Of a stretch of DNA of 41,755 nt, positions 8,075 through 14,391 are shown piece after piece. Source of the stretch: a virus; IMG/VR virus record IMGVR_UViG_3300022745_000071, positions 1 through 41,755 of that record; one strand, 5' to 3'. The notes under the pieces are model-generated. The model saw only the letters and a list, made by a program, of their open reading frames with translations, searched no databases and was not told where the DNA came from. Position numbers and translations under genes: made by a program. The first letter of the stretch is position 1. Each line of letters opens with the position of its first letter.

Positions 8075-8376
8075 CACGCACCCCCTTTCAGCTTGGCTAG
8101 GGCGGTACGGGCGATCATGTTTCCGTCGCTGTTTCCGTATAGGTCGCCATTGCCAAGCCGTGCCAACTTCTCCAGCGCCTCTACCAGCGCCCGCACCTCC
8201 TCCAGCGCCAGCGCATCGGCCAGCAACTGCTCGTGCGCGGCACAAGTCGCAACAAGTTGCTCAATGCGGTCGGCGGCTTCATGGATATCGGTAGCACGGA
8301 TGACTGCCGTATCCCGCAGACGTGCAATCAGTACAGCATCCGTAGAAGGTGTATTGCTAAGTTCATTAATGCTCAT
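8074..8376 (-). CDS. Cassette hypothetical protein, 100 aa, coiled-coil
   Basis: First gene of the GC-richer cassette. It is predicted almost entirely helical, with heptad-like HEAADRIEQLVATCAAHEQL and a Leu/Glu-rich middle, and ends LKGGA. No family with a known function. It lies 30 nt behind the promoter candidate at 8408-8436. Confidence 0.7.
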   Translation of the reverse strand: MSINELSNTPSTDAVLIARLRDTAVIRATDIHEAADRIEQLVATCAAHEQLLADALALEEVRALVEALEKLARLGNGDLYGNSDGNMIARTALAKLKGGA

Positions 8377-8406
8377 TCAATGGCACTCCTTGTTGCTCTA
8401 TTTCTC

Positions 8407-8613
8407 TTACATAGGCTCTTTGTGGTTATTTGTCAATGATTCTGTAGGAATAAATTCCTTACACCTACTTGAGAAGTCAGACACAGCAATAGGTGCATCA
8501 TCACTACCCCACCACTTCTCTGCATCCTTACGTACTTTCTCTGTAAGCTGTCTGTAGCAATCATCATTAGAACAATCTGCTTTACAGAAGGTCATGTCCT
8601 TGTAGCAAACCAT
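8407..8613 (-). CDS. Cys-rich small phage protein, 68 aa
   Basis: Start taken at ATG 8613, preceded by an AGGTGGGG purine tract; the frame extends to a TTG at 8655 but that would include the promoter region. The sequence starts MVCYKDMTFCKADCSNDDCYRQ, with five cysteines in 23 residues, and later has FSSRCKEF. This pattern is familiar from small phage proteins with a possible zinc site. Function unknown. Confidence 0.7.
   Translation of the reverse strand: MVCYKDMTFCKADCSNDDCYRQLTEKVRKDAEKWWGSDDAPIAVSDFSSRCKEFIPTESLTNNHKEPM
8408..8436 (-). promoter_or_regulatory. Leftward sigma-70-like promoter before the cassette
   Basis: Minus strand TTGACA, 17-nt spacer, TATGTA, located just upstream of the ATG at 8376 and overlapping the end of the preceding gene. 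The spacer contains ACCACAA as in the promoters at 2134 and 11955. Confidence 0.6.
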
Positions 8614-8641
8614 CTTTAGCCCCACCTTTCTTACTGTGTCA

Positions 8642-8650
8642 TTTATACCA
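8642..8650 (-). promoter_or_regulatory. Possible extended -10 promoter
   Basis: Minus strand TGGTATAAA, an extended -10 element about 30 nt before the ATG at 8613, with no good -35 hexamer. Weak support. Confidence 0.35.
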
Positions 8651-8677
8651 CACAAAGATTTACTTGTGTTGTACCCC

Positions 8678-8754
8678 TTGAATAGTCAGGAGTGAAGTCC
8701 ATTTATCTTTAGGGTTTGCCCCACCCTGAATATCCCCACTAAGGATGATCATTA
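8678..8754 (+). repeat. Copy 1 of a 56-bp intergenic element with promoter-like front
   Basis: Positions 8699-8754 are identical to 32096-32151 over 56 bp in the same orientation. In front of both copies sits a TTGA-type hexamer 17 nt from ATTTAT (here TTGAAT at 8678-8683). The element contains a small hairpin (AGGGT, 7-nt loop, ACCCT) and ATGATCAT. Here it points against the surrounding leftward genes. It may be a promoter plus leader, an operator, or a small RNA. Confidence 0.75.
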
Positions 8755-8761
8755 CCTCTGT

Positions 8762-8923
8762 CTAAATAAGATACTCATTACTGTTACAGGAATAGATACC
8801 TTCATAGTAGTAGGAGAAGTAGGGCTCCTTAAGACAGTCAAGATACTCTATAAGGTCAAAGTAGTCATACAGAGTATCTTGTTCATTTACTTCATCAAAT
8901 GAAGTCTTCTGTGTCATCTTCAT
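8762..8923 (-). CDS. Hypothetical small acidic protein, about 53 aa
   Basis: Starts at ATG 8923 (MKMTQKTSF) or at ATG 8917, inside the end of the zinc-ribbon gene, and runs in another frame. It is Tyr/Asp/Glu-rich (YDYFDLIEYLDCLKEPYFSYYY). A longer reading from 9004 would sit entirely over the zinc-ribbon gene and is not favoured. Coding status is uncertain. Confidence 0.45.
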   Translation of the reverse strand: MKMTQKTSFDEVNEQDTLYDYFDLIEYLDCLKEPYFSYYYEGIYSCNSNEYLI

Positions 8924-9074
8924 AATAGTATTCATAAAGATGGGACTCATCATCATATTCCGATTCTTTATTGCATTCACTACACAGGACTTGTCCTTGA
9001 TCAAGGATAATCAAAGAGTTTGGTACTTCCTTACCACAATAATCACATTTTGTTGTGGCTTCATTAGGAAACAT
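8895..9074 (-). CDS. Zinc-ribbon small protein, 59 aa
   Basis: Easily missed because it is below 60 residues. It begins MFPNEATTKCDYCGKEVP and continues to VLCSECNKES, giving two CxxC knuckles about 18 residues apart, a classical zinc ribbon. The tail is strongly acidic. The ATG lies inside the last codons of the preceding gene, a coupling pattern used throughout this operon. A DNA- or protein-binding regulator is plausible; no specific function can be given. Confidence 0.75.
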   Translation of the reverse strand: MFPNEATTKCDYCGKEVPNSLIILDQGQVLCSECNKESEYDDESHLYEYYYEDDTEDFI

Positions 9075-9246
9075 GTTTCAGTTCCTTTTCTTCCATAGAC
9101 CACCCCCAAGGAGTTTCCTCACCATAAAAATCTACAGTGTAGGAGCGCATACCACCTATTTCTACTACTTCCAGAACTATGCCATTTCTACCTTCAGTAA
9201 CACAATATTTAGCTACGGAAACTACCTCGTCACCAACTTTAAACAT
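9064..9246 (-). CDS. Small SH3/KOW-like protein, 60 aa
   Basis: Begins MFKVGDEVVSVAKYC and has a GRNGIVLEVV strand-turn-strand, typical of small SH3/KOW-like barrels. It is paralogous in pattern to the next gene (9239-9457) and to the N-terminus of the DUF3310 protein at 39830-40267. It ends KELKHVS, as the neighbour ends EELKHV. It overlaps its neighbours by 8-11 nt. Function unknown. Confidence 0.7.
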   Translation of the reverse strand: MFKVGDEVVSVAKYCVTEGRNGIVLEVVEIGGMRSYTVDFYGEETPWGWSMEEKELKHVS

Positions 9247-9457
9247 GTTTCAGTTCCTCCTCCTTACAGGGATAAACATTATCATTCTTGTCACCCCCTT
9301 CAGGGACTTCATCAAACTCTACATGAATAAAGACATTACCGAATGTAACCACCTTCCCTTCAAAACCAACCAAAGTTGGATAGCCTTGGTCCACTTCACT
9401 ACATATTTCATAACGTACTTTGTCACCTACCTTGAATTTAGTTGTTTCTTTGATCAT
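9239..9457 (-). CDS. Small SH3/KOW-like protein, 72 aa
   Basis: Contains KFKVGDKVRYEI followed by a GFEGKVVTFG turn and ends EEELKHV. The shared opening and ending with the gene at 9064-9246 suggest a tandem duplication followed by divergence. The start overlaps the upstream stop by 4 nt. Function unknown. Confidence 0.7.
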   Translation of the reverse strand: MIKETTKFKVGDKVRYEICSEVDQGYPTLVGFEGKVVTFGNVFIHVEFDEVPEGGDKNDNVYPCKEEELKHV

Positions 9458-9648
9458 TCTTCAGGCTCCATATAGATAGGGTAGTAAGCACTCAATGTCC
9501 TAGCATTGTAGTCTACTACCGATTGCAATTCATGCTGAAAGACTTCAGCTTCTTGTGGTACTAAGTTCCTGAACTTGATTTCTATCATCTGTTCAAGTTG
9601 TCTTACGTAGTTCTGTGCTGGTACGAATAGGGTCATATAGGAGGTCAA
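9454..9648 (-). CDS. Hypothetical protein, 64 aa
   Basis: Helical small protein starting MTSYMTLFVPAQNYVRQLEQ. No domain is recognised. It is linked to both neighbours by 4-nt ATGA overlaps. Confidence 0.65.
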   Translation of the reverse strand: MTSYMTLFVPAQNYVRQLEQMIEIKFRNLVPQEAEVFQHELQSVVDYNARTLSAYYPIYMEPEE

Positions 9649-9872
9649 TGTAGATAACCCCTATTTCTTCCTTGGTAACTGATTCGCAGTTTAACATGTT
9701 TATACAGCATGTCAATGGCTTCCTCATCAGACAGTTCATATACATCAATCAACCAGTCATAGAAGGTAGTCAGGTCAATCTCATCAGCTTGTTCGGGGAG
9801 GCTATCTAGGATGCTCTCGGAGAAGGAAGCCCATTCTTCTCCTACTTCGTCTAGTTCGTATTCTTCCTCCAT
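9645..9872 (-). CDS. Hypothetical acidic protein, 75 aa
   Basis: The N-terminal half is extremely acidic (MEEEYELDEVGEEW...), predicted helical. The acidity is compatible with DNA mimicry or with binding a basic host protein, but nothing in the sequence decides. It overlaps the next gene by 4 nt. Confidence 0.7.
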   Translation of the reverse strand: MEEEYELDEVGEEWASFSESILDSLPEQADEIDLTTFYDWLIDVYELSDEEAIDMLYKHVKLRISYQGRNRGYLH

Positions 9873-9873
9873 C

Positions 9874-10173
9874 TTAGCCCCTCACTTTATCCCAAAAGAG
9901 TTCTGTTGCTTTTTCCTCAAGGTCTCTCAGTTGACTTTCATTGAAAATCAAGAGTACCCCTTCATCATCGTAACCCTCAAAGATGAAGTCTGGGTCAGTG
10001 GTGTTAGTCCACCATCGCGCGCCTGTATTCCACTCTTCATACCATTCACCTGTGGCGGGGGTTGTTATACAGGCTTCTACTTCATATTCAGTTCCTTGAA
10101 TATCAAGGCTGACCACAACAAAGATAGGGCCTTCAATGTCCTGTCTGTAAGGACTCTTTGTCCACATAGCCAT
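9874..10173 (-). CDS. Hypothetical protein, 99 aa
   Basis: Trp- and acid-rich protein (EWYEEWNTGARWWTN), beta-rich in the first half and helical at the end. No family is recognised. It follows a 46-nt gap without a convincing promoter. Confidence 0.65.
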   Translation of the reverse strand: MAMWTKSPYRQDIEGPIFVVVSLDIQGTEYEVEACITTPATGEWYEEWNTGARWWTNTTDPDFIFEGYDDEGVLLIFNESQLRDLEEKATELFWDKVRG

Positions 10174-10219
10174 GTTACTTATCCTCTATTTAACTTCCAA
10201 GACTTTACTGGAATTTGCT

Positions 10220-10492
10220 TTAGTGAATATCAGTCACTTTAGTGACGTAGAAACAAATCCATGCTTTCTTCTGAAGGTCATACATAGGGACAATCCCTTT
10301 TGACCGCATGTCTTGACCTTGCTTGTAGCCACGCTCAGAACCTACAATGTGACTGACAGGCTTGAACAATCCTGTTACTTTTCTCAATGAGCCGTCTACC
10401 TTAACAAAAGTAACAGAAGCAAATTTTGTGCCTTTATCTTCTACGAACTTATACACATCTTCAGGGTTAAGGAAATCAATCACGTCAGTCAT
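10220..10492 (-). CDS. Small phage beta-barrel-type protein, 90 aa
   Basis: Contains VTFVKVDGSLRKVTGLFKP, then VGSERGYKQGQDMRSKG, then YDLQKKAWICFYVTKV. This strand-loop-strand pattern recurs in many phages in proteins annotated as SH3-like or DUF2693-type small barrels of unknown role. The assignment is by pattern only. It is the first gene after the promoter at 10523-10551. Confidence 0.75.
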   Translation of the reverse strand: MTDVIDFLNPEDVYKFVEDKGTKFASVTFVKVDGSLRKVTGLFKPVSHIVGSERGYKQGQDMRSKGIVPMYDLQKKAWICFYVTKVTDIH

Positions 10493-10522
10493 CTTGTTTG
10501 TCCTTTGCTTTTGCCTATATTC

Positions 10523-10551
10523 TATTTACTTCAGAAAGCATGATTCGTCAA
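10523..10551 (-). promoter_or_regulatory. Leftward sigma-70-like promoter
   Basis: Minus strand TTGACG, 17-nt spacer, TAAATA, in the 67-nt gap between the pentapeptide gene and the gene at 10220-10492. Confidence 0.55.
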
Positions 10552-10559
10552 GCAGATAA

Positions 10560-11519
10560 TCAATACTCCTCTGCTTCCTCCCGAGTAAGAAAGAAATGGA
10601 TACCGTTAGTGCATTCTGCCCGAATGTCGGGGTCATACTTGTCAGGGTACACAGTTTTACCGACTTCATAGGTGGTCTTACTATCGTGTTTAGAGATGCC
10701 TTCCCCATCAACTACAACCACATACTCAGCACGACATTTGCGACCAACAGGAGTAGCTGTTCTTTCAGCTTCAGCGGGGATGAGAAGAGTTACGATTTTT
10801 TCACCTTGCAGTTTCTTGAACCCATAAAGGGGAAACCCTTTAGGAGTAATCTGAAACTTAGGAAGTTTGGCACCAGAGAGATTGGCACGAGAGATGTCGG
10901 CACCAGAGAGATTGGCACGAGAGATGTCGGCACCAGAAAGATTGGCACCAGAAAGATTGGCACGAGAGAGGTTGGCATCAGAGAGGTTGGCACGAAAGAT
11001 GTCGGCATAAGAAAGATTGGCACGAGAGATGTCGGCACGAGAGATGTCGGCACCAGAGAGGTTGGCAACAAAGAGATTGGTATTAGAGAGATTGGCACCA
11101 GAAAGATTGGCACCAGAAAGATTGGCACGAGAGATGTCGGCATAAGAAAGATTGGCACGAGAGATGTCGGCACCAGAAAGATCGGCACCAGAAAGATTGG
11201 CACGAGAGAGATTGGCACCAGAAAGATTGGCACGAGAGAGATTGGCACCAGAAAGATTGGCACCAAAGAGATTGGCACCAGAAAGATTGGCACCAGAAAG
11301 ATTGGCACCAGAAAGATTGGCACGAGAGAGATTGGCACGAGAGAGGTTGGCATCAGAGAGGTTGGCACGAAAGATGTCGGCATAAGAAAGATTGGCATGA
11401 GAGATGTCGGCACCAGAGAGATTGGCACCAGAAAGATTGGCACGAACCCCTCCTACTCCTCCCTTCAACCATTTAGCATGTAGGTTAAGGATATTCTTGA
11501 TTTCTTCTTTCGTAATCAT
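10560..11519 (-). CDS. Pentapeptide-repeat protein with C-terminal domain, 319 aa
   Basis: Residues about 27-216 are roughly 38 consecutive pentapeptides of the [10 protein letters not shown] type, which fold as a right-handed quadrilateral beta-helix. An N-terminal helical segment ([18 protein letters not shown]) precedes the repeats. The C-terminal about 100 residues ([20 protein letters not shown]...[11 protein letters not shown]) resemble the DUF5758-type domain often attached to phage pentapeptide proteins. In other systems such proteins mimic DNA and protect or inhibit gyrase; here that is only a possibility. Large blocks of repeats are near-identical at DNA level, so the repeat number probably varies. 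Confidence 0.92.
   Translation of the reverse strand: MITKEEIKNILNLHAKWLKGGVGGVRANLSGANLSGADISHANLSYADIFRANLSDANLSRANLSRANLSGANLSGANLSGANLFGANLSGANLSRANLSGANLSRANLSGADLSGADISRANLSYADISRANLSGANLSGANLSNTNLFVANLSGADISRADISRANLSYADIFRANLSDANLSRANLSGANLSGADISRANLSGADISRANLSGAKLPKFQITPKGFPLYGFKKLQGEKIVTLLIPAEAERTATPVGRKCRAEYVVVVDGEGISKHDSKTTYEVGKTVYPDKYDPDIRAECTNGIHFFLTREEAEEY
10872..11441. repeat. 15-bp tandem repeat array encoding the pentapeptides
   Basis: About 38 units of a 15-bp sequence, variants of GATTGGCACCAGAAA on the plus strand. Higher-order duplication is visible: a block of about 57 bp around 10961-11020 recurs around 11341-11397. Because the unit length is a multiple of three, all frames on both strands stay open. 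Confidence 0.95.
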
Positions 11520-11546
11520 TCTATGTCACTCCGTTTGTTGTAAACC

Positions 11547-11927
11547 TTAAAAACCACGACGGATGAGGTCAAGGGCGGTTGGGATGCTCTTCTTGATACC
11601 CTCAATAGCGTCAAGAATAGTCTTAATTTCAGTCAAGTTAGTCTTTGGTTTATTGTAAGAATCACCCACCACGAGACGCTGTACTTTGCGTAGCCATTCA
11701 TTGTGACTATTTGCAGACCAATTATTTCCCTCATAGTCAAAAGAACAACCATCTGTATGATTATATGGGCAAAGAAGGTCATGCATACGTTGTGCAGTTG
11801 CCTTAAGTGGTTCAAGTTTCTCAGCTTCTTCCTTCCGCTTAAGAGCCTCTACCTTATCACGGGTGGACTGCATAAGTTTTTGCTGGTCAGCTAGTTGTGC
11901 TTCTAGAAGTTTCAACTCTTCGTTCAT
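11547..11927 (-). CDS. Hypothetical coiled-coil protein, 126 aa
   Basis: Residues 1-45 form a likely coiled coil (MNEELKLLEAQLADQQKLM...KRKEEAEKL). The middle has a CPYNHTDGCSFDYEGN segment with two cysteines and a histidine, and the C-terminal 40 residues are helical. It is the first leftward gene after the divergent control region and sits directly behind the strongest leftward promoter candidate, so it is probably an early gene. Function unknown. Confidence 0.75.
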   Translation of the reverse strand: MNEELKLLEAQLADQQKLMQSTRDKVEALKRKEEAEKLEPLKATAQRMHDLLCPYNHTDGCSFDYEGNNWSANSHNEWLRKVQRLVVGDSYNKPKTNLTEIKTILDAIEGIKKSIPTALDLIRRGF

Positions 11928-11954
11928 TTCAGTTCCTTTATCTTCGTTGCACTC

Positions 11955-11983
11955 TGTTTAGACTGATTCGTTGTGGTTGTCAA
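11955..11983 (-). promoter_or_regulatory. Leftward sigma-70-like promoter at the divergent junction
   Basis: Minus strand TTGACA, 17-nt spacer, TAAACA, about 30 nt before the ATG at 11927. The spacer begins ACCACAA. It is positioned to drive the whole leftward gene block. Confidence 0.65.
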
Positions 11984-12645
11984 CAGGAAAATTAAGGTTA
12001 TCCTTGTGCCACTGAAAACCCTGAACAATTCGCCTATAGGGGTGAGCATTTCCCCTAGTACCCCCTGAGCATTTCCCTCGGTGGGGTAGTTGAGCTCAAA
12101 CACGACTCGTTCAATCGTGTTGTGACCTTGGTCACTAGGGCAGCAAAGCTGCTAGCGGTATCACGACTCGTTCAATCGTGTTAGCGGAAAGCTTGAGTAA
12201 GCATACTTCCCCAAGCCAGCTTGCTGGCGACAGATGTCTTTTAGATATACCTTCCCGTTTTTTGCGAACGCTGTATGCGCCCCCGCCCGATCAAGTCGGG
12301 TTCATACCTGCATAAATAGACCGATTCGCTATCAGGGTCAAGCCTGTTTCATCATGATCACGTTTTTGTGAAGTATGTTACAGGGGCTTGCCAAGCTTGG
12401 CGAATCACGTCATAAAGGGTCTATCGGAAAGGTTGACGTGGCACTAGCCCCTGACCCTGACCCCGATAGACCTGACCCGTTCCCCTTGGGAAAGCAGTTG
12501 TTAGGCATAGGCGCGCAACATGTGAGTGTTGAAGGAACGCGACCTAGCAGACTAAGGCAAGTTAAGGCAAGCTTTAGTCAAGACAGGCAGCCCCTGTTTT
12601 CATGCCGATTCAATCCCGAGTCGGTATCAATTAAGGGGAACAAAA
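11984..12645. other. Divergent control region packed with inverted repeats, possible origin
   Basis: About 660 nt without a supportable gene between the leftward and rightward operons. Short perfect inverted repeats: TAGGGG/CCCCTA (12037-12058), AACACGA/TCGTGTT (12099-12121), GTGACC-TT-GGTCAC (12122-12135), GCAGC-AAA-GCTGC (12140-12152), CACGA/TCGTG (12162-12180), GCCAGC-TT-GCTGGC (12215-12228), CCCGA/TCGGG (12286-12300), the 12-bp palindrome GCCAAGCTTGGC (12390-12401), GGTCTATCGG/CCGATAGACC (12418-12472) and CCGA/TCGG near the first rightward gene. Several have 2-3 nt loops, more like DNA cruciforms or protein sites than RNA terminators. A replication origin, early control region or structured leader is possible. 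Confidence 0.65.
12099..12180. repeat. Two copies of a 19-bp hairpin
   Basis: CACGACTCGTTCAATCGTG occurs at 12101-12119 and 12162-12180, same orientation, each a 5-7 bp stem with a 9-nt loop. The perfect palindromic elements GTGACC/GGTCAC and GCAGC/GCTGC lie between them. Confidence 0.9.
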
Positions 12646-12834
12646 ATGAAAACCTATACTGTTACGTATCATGACTCTTCTGATGCCCTCTGCACTGAAG
12701 AGAAAATCAGGGCAAAATCTGCCAAGGACGCGATTAATGTTTTGGCGAAAGAGATTGATTTTTTCAACTGCTACAAATTCAGTGTTTACCACAACGGAAA
12801 GGCGATTATTGAATCTGAATTTGATAAAAGTTAA
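12646..12834 (+). CDS. Hypothetical early protein, 62 aa
   Basis: First rightward gene. Clear AAGGGG Shine-Dalgarno before ATG. The sequence MKTYTVTYHDSSDALC...IRAKSAKDAINVLAKE has a strand-strand-helix pattern seen in many small phage proteins. No function is known. A hairpin with a TCAA-containing loop (12605-12625) precedes it. Confidence 0.75.
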   Translation: MKTYTVTYHDSSDALCTEEKIRAKSAKDAINVLAKEIDFFNCYKFSVYHNGKAIIESEFDKS

Positions 12835-12842
12835 TCAAGACA

Positions 12843-12867
12843 GATAGCAGGTCAAAAGCTTGCTATT
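12843..12867 (+). other. Leader hairpin before the gene at 12894
   Basis: GATAGCA ... TGCTATT with an 11-nt loop containing GTCAAAA. It is one of a set of hairpins that each precede an early rightward gene. Confidence 0.5.
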
Positions 12868-12893
12868 CTCTGGATTAACCTAAGGAGTCTACA

Positions 12894-13094
12894 ATGGACG
12901 TTAAACACTTTTTGGCAATCATGGAAGTTGCCAATGATCCTAAAAGCTATGCCGACTCGCTCATCTTGGTTCACACTGATACTCACACTGTTTTTGGGCC
13001 CTATTTTGGGGAGACCTCACAGTGTGCCGCCTATGATAAGGCAATCAAAACTGGCCGCCCGTTCATTTTCCAGACTTGGGCGCATAAAGGTTAA
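12894..13094 (+). CDS. Hypothetical early protein, 66 aa
   Basis: Starts MDVKHFLAIMEVANDPKSY with AAGGAG before the ATG. No recognised domain. The 59-nt leader holds the hairpin ATAGCA/TGCTAT (12844-12866). Confidence 0.7.
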   Translation: MDVKHFLAIMEVANDPKSYADSLILVHTDTHTVFGPYFGETSQCAAYDKAIKTGRPFIFQTWAHKG

Positions 13095-13103
13095 TATATC
13101 AAG

Positions 13104-13127
13104 AGTCCATCCTATCAAGGATGGATT
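13104..13127 (+). other. Leader hairpin before the gene at 13156
   Basis: TCCATCC-TATCAA-GGATGGA, a perfect 7-bp stem extended by a G-T and an A-T pair, 29 nt before the ATG. No T-run follows, so it is not a standard terminator. It may be a processing or protein-binding site, or protect the message. Confidence 0.6.
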
Positions 13128-13155
13128 CCTATGTATCAATCAAAGGAGTCCTAAA

Positions 13156-13752
13156 ATGGACAATCGCACCAACCTTCAGGACTTGTTTGACCATGCCCGA
13201 GTCCACTTCCTCACTGACAATTGGAAAAGGACCACAAACAAGGCCGTTGAGTACATCCTCGATTATCTGGAGCCTGACGGCTTTGCCAGTGCAAGGGAGC
13301 TTGTACAGCACCTTGAATCGGCATCCTGTGCCAATGGTTCATGGGGCCAAGATACTATCTACACCGACAAGATTCTTGCCTTGCTGGCTGATAGGGGTTG
13401 GCAAGACGCTATCAATTTGGTTTTGGAAGAATACCAAGACGCAACAGGCGAACAACCAAGCTTTGAGACACTGAACCTTGAATCCTTGGTTTTGTTTGCC
13501 GTTGACTGGTATACAGGTGAAATTGCATCTTATATTAGGTCACATGACAAGGTGTACACTGTCGCCCTGTACAAGGATGAGCCTTGGCAAGAGAAGCATT
13601 CTTTCTTGTTTGAAAGTGATGCTGAAGCTTTCTTGGAAAAGCAAAAGGCAGCTTGGCTTAAGATTGAATTGGGCCACAATCCAGCCCCTATTAGGAAGGG
13701 TGAAAAAATAGACCTGGAGGATTACTTCTCAATGTCAATCGAGTCCCTCTAA
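13156..13752 (+). CDS. Hypothetical early protein, 198 aa
   Basis: Start chosen at ATG 13156 behind AAAGGAGTCC; the open frame runs further upstream but only through the previous gene and leader. The protein is acidic and mainly helical in the first half (MDNRTNLQDLFDHARVHF...), then has a YTVALYKDEPWQEKHSFLFESDAEAFLEKQKA segment. It is the largest protein of the early rightward operon. No family with a known function is recognised. Confidence 0.8.
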   Translation: MDNRTNLQDLFDHARVHFLTDNWKRTTNKAVEYILDYLEPDGFASARELVQHLESASCANGSWGQDTIYTDKILALLADRGWQDAINLVLEEYQDATGEQPSFETLNLESLVLFAVDWYTGEIASYIRSHDKVYTVALYKDEPWQEKHSFLFESDAEAFLEKQKAAWLKIELGHNPAPIRKGEKIDLEDYFSMSIESL

Positions 13753-13761
13753 TCAACCCCA

Positions 13762-13778
13762 TGATCTTGAAAGGATCA
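13762..13778 (+). other. Leader hairpin before the gene at 13784
   Basis: TGATC-TTGAAAG-GATCA immediately upstream of the ATG at 13784. The 3' arm overlaps the Shine-Dalgarno AAAGGA, so folding could occlude ribosome binding. Confidence 0.55.
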
Positions 13779-13783
13779 AAACT

Positions 13784-13975
13784 ATGAATACCCAAGAAAA
13801 CCACGGTAACAATGGTTCCATCTATCGCTTGGCGCTGCATGGTAAACAGACCGTCAATAAATTCTTCGGGCCTATCATGACCCTACAGGATGCACGAAAG
13901 GCTCAAGCTATGCTTAGGATCAAGGGGCATGACGTGCTAGTCTGTAACCTAAACACTCTGGCGGAAAGGGTCTAA
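13784..13975 (+). CDS. Hypothetical early protein, 63 aa
   Basis: MNTQENHGNNGSIYRLALHG..., with a TLQDARKAQAMLRIKGHDVLV strand-helix pattern. Its Shine-Dalgarno (AAAGGA) is partly inside a hairpin. No domain is recognised; it is followed after 4 nt by the next gene. Confidence 0.65.
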   Translation: MNTQENHGNNGSIYRLALHGKQTVNKFFGPIMTLQDARKAQAMLRIKGHDVLVCNLNTLAERV

Positions 13976-13979
13976 GGAT

Positions 13980-14171
13980 ATGTTCCCCATTAAATCTGAT
14001 AAGCGTTACACAATAACCTTGGAGTATTGCGGCTATGAAAAGCCTAAATATGTTCTGCGATTCTGTGATGACTGGGTTGATTGTTTCACCTTCAAATCGG
14101 CAGCTATTGTTAGGGCTGTAGGTGAGAAGGCAAGACGTGACGGAGCTTTAACTTTTGTGGAAAAGGTCTAA
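13980..14171 (+). CDS. Hypothetical early protein, 63 aa
   Basis: MFPIKSDKRYTITLEYCGYEK..., beta-rich then helical. The 3' end of the preceding gene supplies AAGGGTCTAAGGAT as ribosome-binding sequence. The same GGTCTAAGGAT string recurs before the next gene, pointing to duplication of the gene boundary. Confidence 0.65.
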   Translation: MFPIKSDKRYTITLEYCGYEKPKYVLRFCDDWVDCFTFKSAAIVRAVGEKARRDGALTFVEKV

Positions 14172-14175
14172 GGAT

Positions 14176-14391
14176 ATGCAACTCGTATATGGCGTAGTAT
14201 ACTTGCCGAATGACGCGGAAGGCACGCAATGGCAAGAGTTGACTGAATTGCAATTCCTTGACCTTCTCAAGAGCCACAAGAAAAGGGGCTTTACTGTGAA
14301 CATGGACTATGAATCCTTCACCGTCTCACAAAATGGGAGCTCCGCTAAAAGACTGACAATTTATGATGATTGGGGCATTTATTATGGATAA
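14176..14391 (+). CDS. Hypothetical early protein, 71 aa
   Basis: Start chosen at ATG 14176, directly after GTCTAAGGAT, rather than the upstream ATG at 14155 inside the previous gene. Sequence MQLVYGVVYLPNDAEGTQWQ, with no recognised domain. Confidence 0.65.
   Translation: MQLVYGVVYLPNDAEGTQWQELTELQFLDLLKSHKKRGFTVNMDYESFTVSQNGSSAKRLTIYDDWGIYYG

Noticed and set aside
10233-10246. Inverted repeat GTCACT-TT-AGTGAC at the end of the gene at 10220
   Set aside because: A short stem over the coding end and without a T-run; noted, but one 6-bp palindrome in coding sequence is expected by chance in a window this size.
10872-11441. Repeat array considered as CRISPR
   Set aside because: Units are 15 bp, contiguous, without spacers, and encode pentapeptides in frame.
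10596-11483. Long open frames on both strands across the pentapeptide gene
   Set aside because: They are a by-product of the 15-bp repeat, which keeps all frames open. Translations are monotonous repeats without start signals.
12375-12674. 99-codon open frame on the plus strand inside the divergent junction
   Set aside because: No ribosome-binding site, low-complexity D/P-rich translation, and it runs through palindromes and the next gene's start region. It looks like chance.
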